A stretch of DNA of 64,000 bases from Capra hircus. Taxonomy: Eukaryota; Chordata; Mammalia; Artiodactyla; Bovidae. The notes below the pieces were generated by a model. The model did no database searches. It had not been told where the DNA came from and saw only the letters and a list, made by a program, of their open reading frames with translations. A program made the translations under genes and the position numbers. Where the stretch lies: assembly GCF_001704415.2 (NCBI RefSeq), contig NC_030822.1:54553345-54617344 (forward strand), in the 5' to 3' direction. The first letter of the stretch is position 1; every line of letters begins with the position of its first letter. Positions 27,092-40,259 of this stretch are shown here, piece after piece.

Positions 27092-28312
27092 CAAGGTAAT
27101 GCTCAAAATCCTTCAAGCTAGGCTTTGACAGTACGTGAACTGAGAACTTCCGGATGTACGAGCTGGATTTAGAAAGGGCAGAGGAACCAGAGATCAAATT
27201 GCCAAGATCTGTTGGCTCATAGAAAAGGCAAGAGAGTTCCAGAAAAACATCTGCTTCTGCTTCATTGACTATTCTGCTAAAGCCTATGACTATGTGGATC
27301 ACAACAAACTGGAAAATTCTTAAAGAGATGGGAATACCAGAGCATCTTACCTGCCTTTTGAGAAACCTGTATGCAGCTCAAGAAGCAACAACTAGACATG
27401 GAACAATGGACTGGTTCAAAATTGGGAAAGGAGTACATCAAGGCTGTGTATCTTCTATTTAACTTCTATGTGGAGTACATAGTGTGAATTGCCGGGCTGG
27501 ATGAATCACAACCTGGAATCAAGATTGCCAGGAGGAATGTCAACAGCTTCAGATATGCAGATGACACCACTCTAATGACAGAAAGTGAAAAGGAACTAAA
27601 GAGCCTCTTGATGAATGTGAAAGAGGAGAATGAAAAAGCTGGCTTAAAACTCAACATTCAAAAAACAAAGATCATGGCATCCGGTCCTATCACTTCATGA
27701 CTAAGAAATGGGGAAACAGTGGAAAAAGTGACAGACTTTATTTTCTGAACTCCAAAATCTCTGCAGATGGTGACTGCAGCCATGAAATTAAAAGATGCTT
27801 TCTCCTTGGAAGAAAAGCTATGACAAACCTAGACAGTGTATTAAAAAGCAGAGACATCACTTTACTGATAAGGGACCAGGTAGTCAAAGCTATGGTTTTT
27901 CCAGTAGTCATGTACAGATGTGGGAGTTGAACCATAAAGAAGGCTGAGTGTTGAAGAATTGATGCTTTTGAACTGTGGTGCTGGAGAAGACTCGTGAGAG
28001 TCCCTTGGACAGCAAGGAGATCAAACCAGTCAATCCTAAAGGGATTCAACCCTGAATATTCATTGAAAGGATTGATGCTGAAGCTCTAGTACTTTGGCCA
28101 CCTGATGTAAAGAGCTGATTTATTGGAAAAGACCGTGATGCTGGGGAAGATTGAGAACAGAAGGAAGCGACAGAGGATGAGATGGTTGGATGGCATCATC
28201 AACTTAATGGAGTTAGAGCAAACTCCGAGAGACAGTGAAGGGCAGGGAAGCCTGCTGTGTTGTAGTCCGTGGAGTTGCAAAGAGTTGGACATGACTTAGC
28301 AACTGAACATCC
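27092..28312 (+). mobile_element. BovB LINE, 3' 1.2 kb (degenerate reverse transcriptase)
   Basis: RTE-clade LINE fragment in the same orientation as SIK3. It covers the RT palm with the YADD codons at 27554-27565, the C-terminal region and the 3' tail ending in GCAACTGAAC. Several frameshifts and stops (for example around 27450 and 27700) break the frame, so it is dead. 5'-truncated. Confidence 0.93.
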
Positions 28313-29939
28313 ATGCATCCACATGTAATGTGACTTTACCAAGTCATTTTAAACATTCAGCCTAATTTTCAAAGAAGCATGTCTTTCTTTTCTCCTGGGT
28401 TTCTCATCAGTTTATATAGCTAATTAAATTGCATAGCTGTAATAACAAGAGCAACTGGTATAAATAGATTTGGGAAAAAAACAATTAATTCTTGGTAAGC
28501 ATGCAACTTAATGGATGGGAGCAGGAAAAATATCCAGGATTAGAATGAGTGGCTATTAATTTGAGTCTGGTTTGCATTGCTGGGGCTTGTTATTTTACAG
28601 AGGGAAGGGGAAGCATCAGTAATTTTTTTCAGGTTGGTTGAGAGATGGTGCTGGGTTAAGAGAGCTTCTATACAAATTTTATAATTATAAATGAGCCAAA
28701 TTGTTAGAAATCTGAGGACAAGATATTTTATAGAATCTTTTATTTATAGTGTATTCTGCAGCATGGTATTTTTGTCCACTTGTGTTAAGAGTTTGCATAA
28801 ACTGGACTGAATTTGACTATGGGCCAGCGATGTTAAAAATTTGGTGAGGAAACAGCCAAAACTTTGTCGTTTGAAAGCTTTGTATCTGTTCGCTGCCAGT
28901 GTAGTGTTCCATGGAACAAGCTGACATTTTCATGTAGTCGGTTGTTTTCTGTTCCTGGCGAGAGAAATCTTGGTTCATGTACCACGGGAACAAGATTGTT
29001 ATTGTGGAAGGCAGGCTCAGAGCTGTTTCTTGTTAGGATTAGTTGGGCACCTGCAGGATTTCTTCTTTCTTTCTGCTTCCTGCCTCCTGTTGTCCTTTCC
29101 GTCAGAATGTTTTAATGTTGCATAAGCAATGTTCTGACAATAGATGATTTTTTTTTTTTGGTAGCTCATTTTTCTTTTTTTAAACCCTTGAAATAATGTT
29201 TTTAGTGATGGTATGTTCTTGGCTTACTTTCAATTTCTACATCAACAGTGATATTGTTATTCTTGTCAAATGGGGCAGTTGTATTCCAGCAATGATCTTT
29301 GTGTCCAAGTCAGCTGCAGAGAGACCCTGTTCATTATACCTAAATATCTTATATGTGTATAGTAATTCGGGGAGGTAAGTCAATTTTCAGATGATACTTT
29401 TGGATCTCTGTATAGGATTTTACTGCCCCTCTGCCCGCCCCCCGCCCCCGAATAAAACTTGTTTGAAGCATTGTTACTCACTAACCTCTTTGACATATGC
29501 AGAAGAGTGGCCGGTGATTTCAGCCTCTCGTGCCTCTTCTGATCTCATTTTCCTTCTTCCTTTTCAGCCAGCAGCTGCATCCCGTGCCCTGCTCTAATTG
29601 AGCTCCTAGTAAAAGGGGCACTGTTATACTGAGTCACAACCTCTTCTATCAGTGGCTGTTAGATTTTTTTAGGCCAAGAACCCATTTTGGAGTCACATTA
29701 AAATTTGAAAACAACATTTCAGTTGTGTGACCTAACCTCTTCCTTTCCTTATGCTAGTAGCAGCATTTTCTGCTTTTCTGACTCTTCGGGGGAACCTTTT
29801 TGGCCAATCAGTTGCAGTAAGGAAGCTGCCCATTGCTGCGGGAGTCAGCCCACGTATTTCCAGTTTCAGTTTTTACTAGCCTGGCAGTTTTCTTTCGGCA
29901 CATCACTTAACCTCATGGGGCTTCCACTTTCTTTTTAAT
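28313..29939. other. No gene seen
   Basis: Intronic sequence with no confident repeat or exon; a C-rich CCCGCCCCCCGCCCC patch lies near 29430-29450. Confidence 0.5.
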
Positions 29940-30990
29940 GTATCTATGTTTTCTATGGCTTTATTGAGATTCACATGCTGTACAGTTCACCCAGTTCATT
30001 GCTTTTAGCCTATTCACAAAGTTGTGTAACCATCATCACAAGCCATTTTAGAACATGTTCATTCCCCTTAGAAGAAGCAGCCACCCATTAGCAGTCACTG
30101 TTCATGTCTTCAACCTCTCTCCCCGTGCTCTAATCAATCACTAATCAGTTTCTATAGATTTTCCCATTCTGGACATGTCATATAAATAGAATCTTATCAC
30201 ATATGGCCTTTTGTGTCTAGCTGCTTTCATATAACATGTCTTCAAGTTTCATCTATGTTGTAGCATATGGCAGAATTTCCTTCCTTTCTATGGCTGAATG
30301 ATATTCCATTGTACAAATATATTGCATTCTGTACATTCATGAATTGATGACATTTGCATTTTTCCACTTTTTGACTAATATGAACAGTGCTGTTATGAAC
30401 ATCTGTGTACAAATTTTTGTGTGGACATATGTTTTCATTTCTCTTGGACATATACTTTGGACATATATGCCCAAGAAGTGGAATTTCTGCATCATAAACA
30501 TTCCATGTTTATCTTTTTGAGGAATTGCCAAACTGTTTTCTAAAATGGGTGCACCATTTTGCATTCCTAGTAGGAGTGTATGAAGCTTCCAGTTTTTCCA
30601 CATGCATACTGAAACTTGTTATTTTCTTTCTTTTTGATCTAATCATCCACTGTGAAGTGGTTGCTCCTTGTGGTTTTTGATTTGCATTTCTCTTGTGACT
30701 CCTAGTGTTGGGCATCTTTTTATGTGCTGAGTGACCATTTGTAGATCTTTGAAGGGTCTGTTTAGATTCCTTGCCCATCTTTTAGTTGGGTTATTTGTCT
30801 TTTTATTGTTGAGTTGTAAGACGTCTGTATATTTTGGATACAAGTCCTTTATCAGATACATGACGTGCAGATATCCTTTCCCATCTCGTAGGTTGTCTTT
30901 TCACTTTCCTGATGGTTTTGTTTGCGGCCCAAAAGTTTAAAATTCTGATGTTCTTGTTTCTTTATTTGTAAAGTTATTCTAACTCTGAAA
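29940..30990 (-). mobile_element. L1 LINE 3' end (old)
   Basis: Plus strand opens TATGGCTTTATTGAGATTCA, the reverse complement of an old L1 3' UTR, and proceeds through GAATGATATTCCATTGTAC into ORF2 remnants. No intact frame. Confidence 0.82.
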
Positions 30991-31059
30991 TTGTGTGTTC
31001 TATTATGAATGTGTTTGTGTTCATTCTGAACCATTTTCTCACTTTGGTATGGTACTCTC

Positions 31060-31178
31060 TTTTTTCTTTTTCCGGTTTCAGGGCATGTGGGATCTTAGTT
31101 CCCTGACGAGGGATAGCCATGCCCCCTGCAGTAGACGCACAGAGTCTTACCCACTGGGCCTCCAGGGAAGTCCCAGCC
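31060..31178 (-). mobile_element. CHR-type SINE, short
   Basis: GCATGTGGGATCTTAGTTCC, GGGATAGCCATGCCCCCTGC and CAGGGAAGTCCC identify the reverse-oriented SINE. Confidence 0.85.
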
Positions 31179-31399
31179 TCAGAGTCTCTTAAAAAAAATC
31201 TTTGTATCTCTCTGATATACGTGCCTTATGAAATAATCAGACTCTACCCAAAATGTATAATGTCTAAAGTGAACATTCCTTCTCTCTAGAGAGAACACTG
31301 TTCACATTTTATAACCAGATTTTTTCTATTCATATATTAGAATTTTATGTTTTTCATTGAAAAGGGATCATGCCGCATACTCTGCTGCTTATTTTTAAT

Positions 31400-31618
31400 T
31401 TTTACTTAGTGTTGCAGTTTTATTGAGATTTAAAGGACATGCATTGCTGTGTAAATTTAAGGTAAACAGCATAATTGATTTACATACCTAGTGAAATGAT
31501 TACCACAATGAGTTTAGTGAACATCCATCATCTCATATAGATTTAAAAAGTTAAAGAAAAATAAAGTTAAGGAACTGGAAACATTTTTTTCCTTGTGAAA
31601 TCCTTTCTCTTAGGATAT
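31400..31618 (-). mobile_element. L1 LINE 3' end, left part of a split element
   Basis: TTTTATTGAGATTTAAAGGA then AACATCCATCATCTCATATA. It breaks at 31618 where a BovB inserts and resumes at 34217 with TACTCTCTTAATAGC, which completes the L1 sequence order. Confidence 0.8.
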
Positions 31619-32124
31619 TGTTGTTCAGTCGTAAATTGTGTCCAACACTTTGTGACCCCATGAACTGCAGCACGTTAGGCTTCCTTGTCCTTCACTATCT
31701 CCCAGAGTTCGCTTGAACTCATGTCCGTTGAGTCAGTGATGCCATCCAACCATCTCATTGTCTGCTGCCCCCTTCTCTTCCCACTCTCAAATTTCCCCAG
31801 CATCAGGGTCTTTTCCAGTGAGTAAGCTTTTCACATCAGGTGGCCAAAGTATTAGAGCTTCAGCTTCAGCACCAGTCCTTCCAGTGAATTTTCAGGGTTG
31901 ATTTCTTTTAGGATTGACTGGTTTGATCTCCTTGCTGTCCAAGGGGCTCTCAAGAGTGTTCTCCAACACCACAGTTCAAAAGCATCAATTCTTCAGTGCT
32001 CAGCCTTCTTGATAGTCCCACTCTCGAATCCATATATGACTACTGGAGAAACTGTAGCTTTGACTATACGGACCTTTGTTGGCAAAGTGATGTCTCTGCT
32101 TTTTTGTCATAGCTATCCTTCCAA
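31619..32124 (-). mobile_element. BovB LINE, left half of a split copy
   Basis: Reverse-oriented 3' tail and C-terminal coding remnant, cut at CTTCCAA (32118-32124) by another BovB. GATAT at 31614-31618 and 34217-34221 is a possible short duplication for its own insertion into the L1. Confidence 0.9.
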
Positions 32125-33253
32125 ATATCCGTTGGATCATAGAAAAAGCAAGAGAGTTCCAGAAAAACATTTATTTCTGCTTTATTGATTGCGCCAAAGC
32201 CTTTGTAGATCACAGCAAACTGTGGAAAATTCTGAAAGAGATGGGAATACCAGACCACCCTACCTGCCTCCTGAGAAATCTGTATGCAGGTCAAGAAGCA
32301 ACAGTTAGAACCGGATATGGAACAACAGACTGGTTCCAAATTGAGAAAGGAGTATGTCAAGGCTGTATATTGTCACCCTGCTTATTTAACTTATATGCAG
32401 AGTACATCATTCAAAATGCTGCGCTGAATGAAGCACAAGCTGGAATCAAGATTGTTAGGAGAAATATCAATCACCTCAGATATGCAGATGACACCGCCCT
32501 TATGGCAGAAAGTGATGAGGAACTGAAGAGCCTCTTGATGAAAGTGAAAGAGAAGAGTGAAAAAACTGGCTTAAAGCTCAACATTCAAAAAACTAAGATC
32601 ATGGCATCCTGTCCCATCACTCCATGGCAAATAGATGGGGAAACAATGGAAACAGTGAGAGACTTTATTTTCTTGGGCTCCAAAATCACTGCATATGTTG
32701 ACTGCAGCCATGAAATTAAAAGACACTTGCTCCTTGGAAGAAAAGCTATCACCAACCTAGATAGCATATTAGAAAGCATTGGCATTACTGTGCCAGCCAA
32801 GGTCCGTCTAGTCAAGGCTATGGTTTTTCCAGTAGTCAGGTATGGATGTGAGAGTTGGACTATAAAGAAAGCTGAGCACCAAAGAATTGATGCTTTTGAA
32901 CTGTTGGTTCTAGAGAAGACTCTTGAGAGTCCTTTGTACTGCAAGGAGATCAAACCAGTCCATCCTAAAGGAAATCAGTCCTGAATATTCTTTGGAAGGA
33001 CTGATGCTGAAGCTGACACTCCAGTACTTTGGCCACCTAATGCGAAGAACTGACTCATTTGAAAAGACCCTGATGCTGGGAAAGATTGAAGGCAGGAGGA
33101 GAAGGAGATGACAGAGGATGAGATAGTTGGATGGCATCACCGACTCGATGGACATGGGTTCGAATAAGCTCTGGGAGTTGGTGATGGACAGGGAAGAATG
33201 GTGTGCTGCAGTCCATGGGGTCTCAGAGTCAGACATGACTGACTGAACTGATT
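32125..33253 (+). mobile_element. BovB LINE inserted into a BovB; carries a 247-codon RT frame
   Basis: 5'-truncated plus-strand BovB flanked by CTTCCAA at 32118-32124 and 33254-33260. The frame 32241-32984 (247 codons) is uninterrupted and encodes part of an RTE-type reverse transcriptase: GVCQGCILSPCLFNLY and then the catalytic YADD at residues 81-84 (32481-32492). Earlier RT motifs and the whole endonuclease are missing, a frame break precedes 32241 and a stop ends the frame before the C-terminus, so it is not an active element. The 3' end is GACTGAACTG. Confidence 0.94.
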
Positions 33254-34216
33254 CTTCCAAGGAGCAAGTATCTTTTAATTTTGTGGCTGCAGTCACTGTC
33301 TGCAGTGATTTTGGAGCCCAAGAAAATGAAATCTGCCACTGTTTCCACATTTTCCCCGTCTATTTGCCATGAAATGATAGGACTGGATACCATGATCTTC
33401 ATTTCTTAAATGTTGATTTTTAAGCCAACTTTTTCAGTCTCGTCTTTTGCCTTCATCTAGTTGCTCTTCAAATTCTACCATTAGAGTGGCGGTATCTGCA
33501 TATCTGAGGTTGTTAAAATTTCTCCTGGCTGTCTTGATTCCAGCTTGTGATTCATCCAGCCCAGCGTTTTGCACAATGTGGTCTGCATAGAAGTTAAATA
33601 TGCAGGGTGACAGTAGACAGCCTTGATGTGCTCCTTTCCCAGTTTTGAACCAGTCCATTGTTTCGTGTCCATTTCTAACTGTTGCTTCTTGTCCTTCATA
33701 CAGGTTCTCAGGAGGCAGATAAGGTGGTCTGGTATTCCCATCTCATTAAGAATATTCCACAGTTTGCTGTGATCCACACAAAGGCTTTAGCGTAGTCAAT
33801 GAAGCAGAAGTAGATGTTTTTTTGAAATTCCCGTGGTTTTTCTATGATTCAGCATATGTTGGCAATTTGATCTCTGATTCCTCTGCCGTTTCTAAATCCA
33901 GCTTGTACATCTGAAAGTTCTTGGTTTATTTACCAGTGATGCTTAGCTTGAAGGACTTTGAGCATTACTTTGCTAGCATGTGAAAGGAGTGCAACTGTAA
34001 GGTAGTTTGAGCATTCTTTGGCATTGCCTTTCTTTGGGATTGGAATGAAAACTGACCTTTTCCAGTCCTGTGGCCACTGCTTAGTTTTCCAAATTTGCTG
34101 GTATAATGAGTGCAGCACTTTGACAGCATCATCTTTTAGGATTTGAAATAGCTCAGCTGGAATTCCATCACCTCCACTGGATTTGTTTGTAGTAATGCTT
34201 CCTAAGGCTTATTTAA
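33254..34216 (-). mobile_element. BovB LINE, right half of the split copy
   Basis: Continues the reverse-oriented BovB from exactly where the left half stopped (CTTCCAAGGAGCAAG), through the degenerate RT region to a 5' truncation near 34216. Frameshifts throughout. Confidence 0.92.
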
Positions 34217-34880
34217 GATATACTCTCTTAATAGCTTTCATATGTAACGTATAGCGGTGTTAGTTATATTTATCATGTTTTACATTACATCCATAGTACT
34301 TACTTATCTTGTACTTGAAGTAGCTTTTGACTTCCTTCATCCAGTTCCTCCTCTCCCTACCCCTGCCTCTGCTAATCACAAGTCTGATGTCTTTTTCTGT
34401 GAGTTTGTTTTTGAAGTATTAATATAATTGACCTACAATACCATGTTAATTCTTGTTCTACAGCATAGTGACTCATTATTACTATAGTATTAAAATGATC
34501 ACCGTAAGTGTAGGTAAGATCTGTCACCATACAAAAGGTATTACATAATTATTGACAGACAGTATTTCCCACGCTGTACGTTACATACTCTTGACTCATT
34601 TATTTTGCAGCAGAAGCTTGTACCTCTTGATCTCCTTCACCTATTTGTCTTCTTGCCTTACTCCTTTATCTCTCTGGCAACCACCTATTTGTTCTCTGTA
34701 TCTATGAGTCTGTTTCTGTTTTGTTATGTTTATTTGTTTTAGGTTTTAGATTCCATGCATAAGTGAAATCATATAGTACTTATCTTTCTCTGTCTTATTT
34801 CACTTGGCATAATACCTTCTGATCTATCCATGTTGTAAACAGCAGTATTTCCTTCTTTGCTTTAGCTGAATAATAATATT

Positions 34881-34927
<47 letters not shown>

Positions 34928-36005
34928 TGTGTCTTTTTCCACTCATCTGTTGATGGACACTTAGGTTGCTTCTATATCTTGGCTATTATAAATAATGCTG
35001 CAGTGAACAGAAAGGTGCCTGTATCTTTTCTAACTAGTGGTTTTGTTTTCTTTGGATAAATAAGTACCCAGAAGTGGAATTGCCAGATCATATGGTAGAG
35101 TTCTCTCTCAATTTTTTTGAGAAATCTCCATACTATTTTTCATAGTGACTGTATCATTTATGTCCCCATAAACAGCTGATGAGGATTCCCTTTTCTTCCC
35201 GTCCCCATCAGCACTTGTTATTAATATTTTTTGTTTTTTTGTTGTGCCACTTTGACAGGTGTGAAGTGAAATCTCACTGAGATTTTGTTTTTCATTTCTG
35301 TGATGATAAGTGACATTGAGCATCTTCTCATGTACCTGTTGGCCGTCTGTATGTCTCTTTTGGAAAAATTTCTATGCAGGTCCTCTGCGCATTTTTAAAT
35401 TGGGTTGTTTGTTTTGTTTCTGTTGCTCTGTATGAGTTTTTGTATATTTTGGATATTAACCCCTTATTGAATATGTCGTTTGCCTGAAAACACATATTCA
35501 AAAAATATTGCTGGGACTGATGTCAGAGCATGTACTGCCTGTGTTTTCATACCTTGGATTTTCTGTCTTTTACATTGCAGTGTAGTTCATTTACCGGTAG
35601 TGTTAGTTTCAGGTATATAGCAGAGGGATTTAGTAATGTATGTATTTATCCTTTTTCGGATTCTTTTCCATTATAGGTTATTACAGACTACTGACTATAG
35701 TTCCCTGTGCTGTACAGCATGTCTTTGTTGTTTATTTTATATATAGTGGTTTTGCTACTCACTTTTTAAGTTAATATCTCCCTCATCTTGTCATGTCAGT
35801 GCATTTTGTCCTAGGCACAATCTTTTTTAATGGCGGCAGAGTGTTCCATTTTATGGATGTACTATATTTAAGTAGTATCCTATTGATAGGTTTAGGGTTG
35901 TTTCCAGCTTTTTTTTTTAATATAAATTATATGTCACTTAACAGTTTCTGCACATTTATAGTTGTGTATGTGTACTAGTGTTTCTTTTCTATTCCATTTG
36001 TTTGG
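34217..36005 (-). mobile_element. L1 LINE 3' regions (right part of the split L1 plus adjoining L1 sequence)
   Basis: Resumes the interrupted L1 and carries on with AGTGAAATCATATAGTACTT and TTCCACTCATCTGTTGATGG. A second L1 3' end seems to start near 35580 (TTAGTTTCAGGTATATAGCA, TTCCCTGTGCTGTACAGCAT). Boundaries between them are approximate. Confidence 0.75.
34883..34927. repeat. Compound microsatellite (TA)n(CA)n
   Basis: About 15 TA units run directly into about 8 CA units, inside an L1 3' region where L1-linked A/T runs often seed such repeats. Confidence 0.95.
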
Positions 36006-36507
36006 ATTATTTATTTTCCAGAAGACTCATATCTCAGATTTAGTTTAGTTTTTAAAAATCAAGAGTTTTATACTAGAGTAAACTTCCCAAAAGTTGTGTG
36101 TTCTTTTCCATTATGATATATACAACGTTAGAAACTAAGTTCTTCATTTTCTCAGTAATTTAATAGAATAAGTCACTAGAGGTGGAGTGCCCAAGTCAAA
36201 GTATGAGTGCTTAAAATTTTACTAGTGTTGCCAAATTGCCCTCCAAGAAAGGCCAAGCTAATTCACTCAGTGGAGAGTATGTATGAAGTGCTTCTTCTAT
36301 CCTCTTTAAACCCTGGCAACCAGCCATTTTTTAGGGAGTGAGTCTAACAGGTAAGAAAATGTCATCTTACTTTGTAAGAGTTATTTATTATTACTAAATT
36401 TGACTATCATTTGTCTATTTGCTATTCATATTTTTTCTTGGAATTTTTTGTATCCTTTGGTTAGTTTTCTGTTGGGCTTTTTGGCTTTTTCTCATTAATG
36501 TGCATAG
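36006..36507. other. No gene seen
   Basis: AT-rich intronic sequence, possibly old LINE-derived, not resolved. Confidence 0.4.
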
Positions 36508-36656
36508 CTGGGCTTCCCTGGTGGTCCAGTGGCTAAGACTCTGAGCTCTCGAGGTAGAGAGTTCTCCCAGGTTTGATCCCTGGTCAGGGAACTAGATCCC
36601 ATGTGCTGCAACTAAGACCTGCAGCAGCCAGATAAATAAATGAAAATAAATAGTTA
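36508..36656 (+). mobile_element. CHR-2-type SINE
   Basis: GGGCTTCCCTGGTGGTCCAG head, GGGAACTAGATCCCATGTGC body and AATAAATGAAAATAAATAG tail. Confidence 0.9.
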
Positions 36657-36712
36657 AAGAAAGTGTGCATAACTTTTTGAATATTAGGGAAATTAGTTAC
36701 CTGTGAGACCCT

Positions 36713-36873
36713 GATGCTGGGAAAGATTGAACGCAGGAGGAGAAGGGGACAATATCACCGACTCGGTGGACATGAGTTTGAGCAAGCTCTGGGATTTGGT
36801 GATGGACAGGGAAGCCTGGCGTGATCCAGTCCATGGGGTCGCAAAGAGTCAGACACAACTGAGCGATTGAACT
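36713..36873 (+). mobile_element. BovB 3' tail, short
   Basis: Starts GATGCTGGGAAAGATTGAAC and ends GAGCGATTGAACTGA; severely 5'-truncated. Confidence 0.92.
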
Positions 36874-37194
36874 GATACTGATGTTTCTGTGTTTGTCTTG
36901 ACAATGTGTACGTAAGTAAAATACAAATATTTTCATGTTTACATTTTACAGTACATTAGATTTTTATGTTTTATGCTTTCTGGCTTCTCGTTTTCTTTCT
37001 TATCCTAATCTTGTGAAAATATTTACCCATGTTTTCTTCAAGTACTTTTTATGGTTTTCTTTTTAAATTTAGATCTTTGCTTCATCTGTAATGCATTTTG
37101 GTTTAAACCAAGTGAAAAGGGAATTAGTTGTGGAATTTATTGGAGTTGTGATTTTGCATTTGTTTTTGTTGTTATTAATGACTTTCTATTTTCC

Positions 37195-37312
37195 CTTGAC
37201 TGGGAGCTCCTTGAGGGGGATGGAGTGTGCAGTTTTTTCCCTTGTTCTTATTTTCAGTATCTAGCACCAATGCTTGCAAGTGATAGGCCCTCCACTTACT
37301 GAATGAGTGAAT
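37195..37312 (+). repeat. L2 3' end
   Basis: GGGAGCTCCTTGAGGGGGAT, CAGTATCTAGCACCAATGCT and CTTACTGAATGAGTGA match the L2 3' terminal pattern. Confidence 0.6.
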
Positions 37313-37345
37313 CTATCTTTTTCTCCCCCAGTTGTCTAGTTTGAG

Positions 37346-37492
37346 GGTGGCAGAGGATGAGATTGTCAGATAGCATCACTGACTCAGTGGACATGAATTG
37401 GAGCAAATTCCAGGAGATAGTGAAGGACAGTGAAGCCTGGCATGCTGCAGTCCATGGGGCTGTAGAGTCGGTCACGACTTCGCGACTGAACA
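37346..37492 (+). mobile_element. BovB 3' tail, short
   Basis: AGAGGATGAGATTGTCAGAT through TCACGACTTCGCGACTGAAC; severely 5'-truncated. Confidence 0.9.
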
Positions 37493-40040
37493 AGTTGTTT
37501 GTTGTCCCAATAAAATTTATTAAATAATCTATCTTTTCCCTTTTGATTTAAAAAGCTACTTTGTCTACAAAATCTCCAGATACTTCAGTTTATTTCTGAA
37601 CTCATAATTGTTTGATTGTGCTGTCTTTACTTTCTTTGATACTGTATAGCTTTAATTATTATAGCTTTATAGTACTTAAAGTACATTTGGAAGGCCAGTG
37701 TTGAACATTCTTAAATATAATACCAGTTTGGGAAACCTTGTAATCTCCTTTAGTAAAAGTCCTTGCTATCCTGTAGAGAACATTCATTTAACTTCTTAAA
37801 CATTTAATGCATTCTAAGAGCCTGCAAAGTAGAGATGATTTGGGAGTATTACTTGCTAAAGAGCTTTCCCTAGGATATGACATACTTATTATGTCAAGTT
37901 CTGACTTGACATACTAAGTGTCTTAAAAAAAAAAAAACCTCTCATTTTATAATCTTGGATATCTCTAGAAAAGCATAGCATTTTCCTCACAATCTTTTAA
38001 TGCAGAAAACACAGAGAGATGGTAGGTGGTAGAAAAGGCATCAAGAAATCATGCTGGCACCCAGCTGAAGTCAAAGCAGATAGTGAAAAAGATATTACCT
38101 AAAAGTGCTATAATAGAATTCAGTTTAGTGACCTTGATTTCTCACCTGTGCTTGACTTGTTTGCCTCCTGTGGCTTGCAATAATAGATTGATTCAAAGGA
38201 TATGACTTGGGTGAAGTCCAGGTAACATGGCTGAATAACCTCTTCTCTGGTAGCATTAAAAATTCTTATAGTCTGATATTAGCACTGGGATTTTCTGTCA
38301 TGTCTGTCTCATGCAGGAACCAACTGTAGGATCTTGTGAGTATTAAAGAAGTTTAAAGCAGAGAAACTTGAAGTCTGGTGAAAGCTGATCGAGCAGGGCA
38401 TACTTACTGTGTGGAACATTGTTCTAGAGTGCTTCAATGAAACTCTTAATTTTAAATAACTGCTCATTTATATTTCCAGATGATTACTCATTTTGTGTTT
38501 TTAAAAAAGAAACTGTTTTGTCCAATTCTCTCAGACTTTTTCTTGGTAAGCCTATCCATGGGCTTCAGTAGGGTTAAAGTAGAAAAATACTCAAATAGGT
38601 TCGTTTGGGGCCCTTAGTCTCCACCCTAGAATAAAAGGGGTTTTGTGTGGCAGGACTAGCTGATTTGTGTGATTCTTCCTTTTGTAAGTTTTCTGTTGGT
38701 GGAAAGTGGGCTTGCTTTTCTTTTAGTTTTATTTCTCATTTTTATCAACGCTGGTCATAACTGAGGGATTTTTAGGCTGTTAACTGTCCCAGCACACCAA
38801 TAAGCACCTTGTTAGTAGATGTTACTCATCATGACTAGTTACTCCTGAGATTTAACTGTGCTTGGAAAACACCTGTCTGTATTTGAGCTTTGCTAGGTGG
38901 TTGGCTTTTGTGTTTGAAGATTTGCTCCTGAGAAAGCAAATAGCTGTTGGAAACAGAAGGGAGAAGGAGTCGGCACATTTCTATATGCTTTCATTGAAGA
39001 GATATCCTAATTAGAACACTTTTGGAGGCTTCACCTTTTTGCACTAAAGTAATCCAGCATTTCATTCTGTACTGCATTGAGGTTTTGGATCTCCATACCA
39101 GAAAGTGAGAACAAGGATTGAATGTGAAAGGAATATTCAAAGGATGAAGCTCATATTCAGTGGTGTGCGCTTCATAATCTAGGTTCAAGGATACCCTGCA
39201 CGCCACAGGACAGCGAGAATGGAGGCAGTTTCTGCTGCTGTTTTGAGCAGTGTTTCAGCTCCTGGGATGTCATTCCTGATTAAAGTCATGTTTAAGGCAG
39301 TATTGTTTATAGTTTACATTTGGGAGGATGTTGCCTCAGTACATTTCATTTATCCTCCTGGAAGAGTTATTTTGCACGGTTTGGAAGCAGTGTTTTTCCA
39401 CCAGATTAGAGGAACAGAATTCACTCTTCTGTAAGTCAGGGGATGATCTGCAGTAGAATCGTTTAACCATGGAGACTCAAATGAATGACTTACTTGGATC
39501 CTGTGGTGAACCTGGAGTAATTAAGAGGAAGAGCTCAGTCTTTGGTTCAGTAAAGTTGGCATTGGAATGATTCCTGACCAGACTTGAAGGTGGAAAATGT
39601 TATGGTTCAGAGGGCCCGTCTAAGACTTTGCAGTAGATCCCTTAAGACAATAAATTTTATAAATAGCGTTGAGTGTGGAAGTGCATAGCACATGGACACA
39701 CAATAACGTAGTCAGGAAGTTTGACTGGAAGGAATAAATTATCTCTGGTCACTTCAAGGAATGAGATCATGGAAGGGTACGCAGTTTGTTTCAGGTGGTG
39801 GTAATTGTGAAGTTGGGGCTGGCCCTGGAAATGACTTGTCAGATATCCTGTCATCCTCACTAATGGTCATATTATTTCTTAGGCTTATAGTTGTGTCAAG
39901 AGATGGTTTTCCATCTCTTCCCATCCAGAGGCTAGGGGTTCAAAAATTTAAAAGCTGCAAAAGAGAGAAATACACAGAAAAGTTTTCTTCCTGCACATGC
40001 CCCGTGGCTAACTGGATGCCGATACAGTCAGTATGATCAG
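37493..40040. other. Mostly unique intron
   Basis: About 2.5 kb with no confident SINE or LINE and no exon-like frame. Confidence 0.5.
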
Positions 40041-40259
40041 CGTCTTAGATGCTTGTTTAGTCGCTAAGTTGTGTCTGACTCTTGTAGTGCCATGGACTGT
40101 AGCTTGCCAGGCTCCTCTGTCCTTGGGATTTCCCATGCAAGATTCTGGAATGGGTTGCCATTTCCTTCTCTGGGGGATCTTCCTGACCGAGAGGGATCCA
40201 ACCCACATCTCCTGCATTGCCAAGCAGATTCTTTACCACTGAGCCATCAGGGAAGCCCA
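40041..40259 (-). mobile_element. Bov-tA SINE
   Basis: Reverse-oriented full copy ending GAGCCATCAGGGAAGCCC. Confidence 0.93.

Noticed and set aside
34883..34927. TA/CA run as a functional element
   Set aside because: Ordinary compound microsatellite; no evidence of more.
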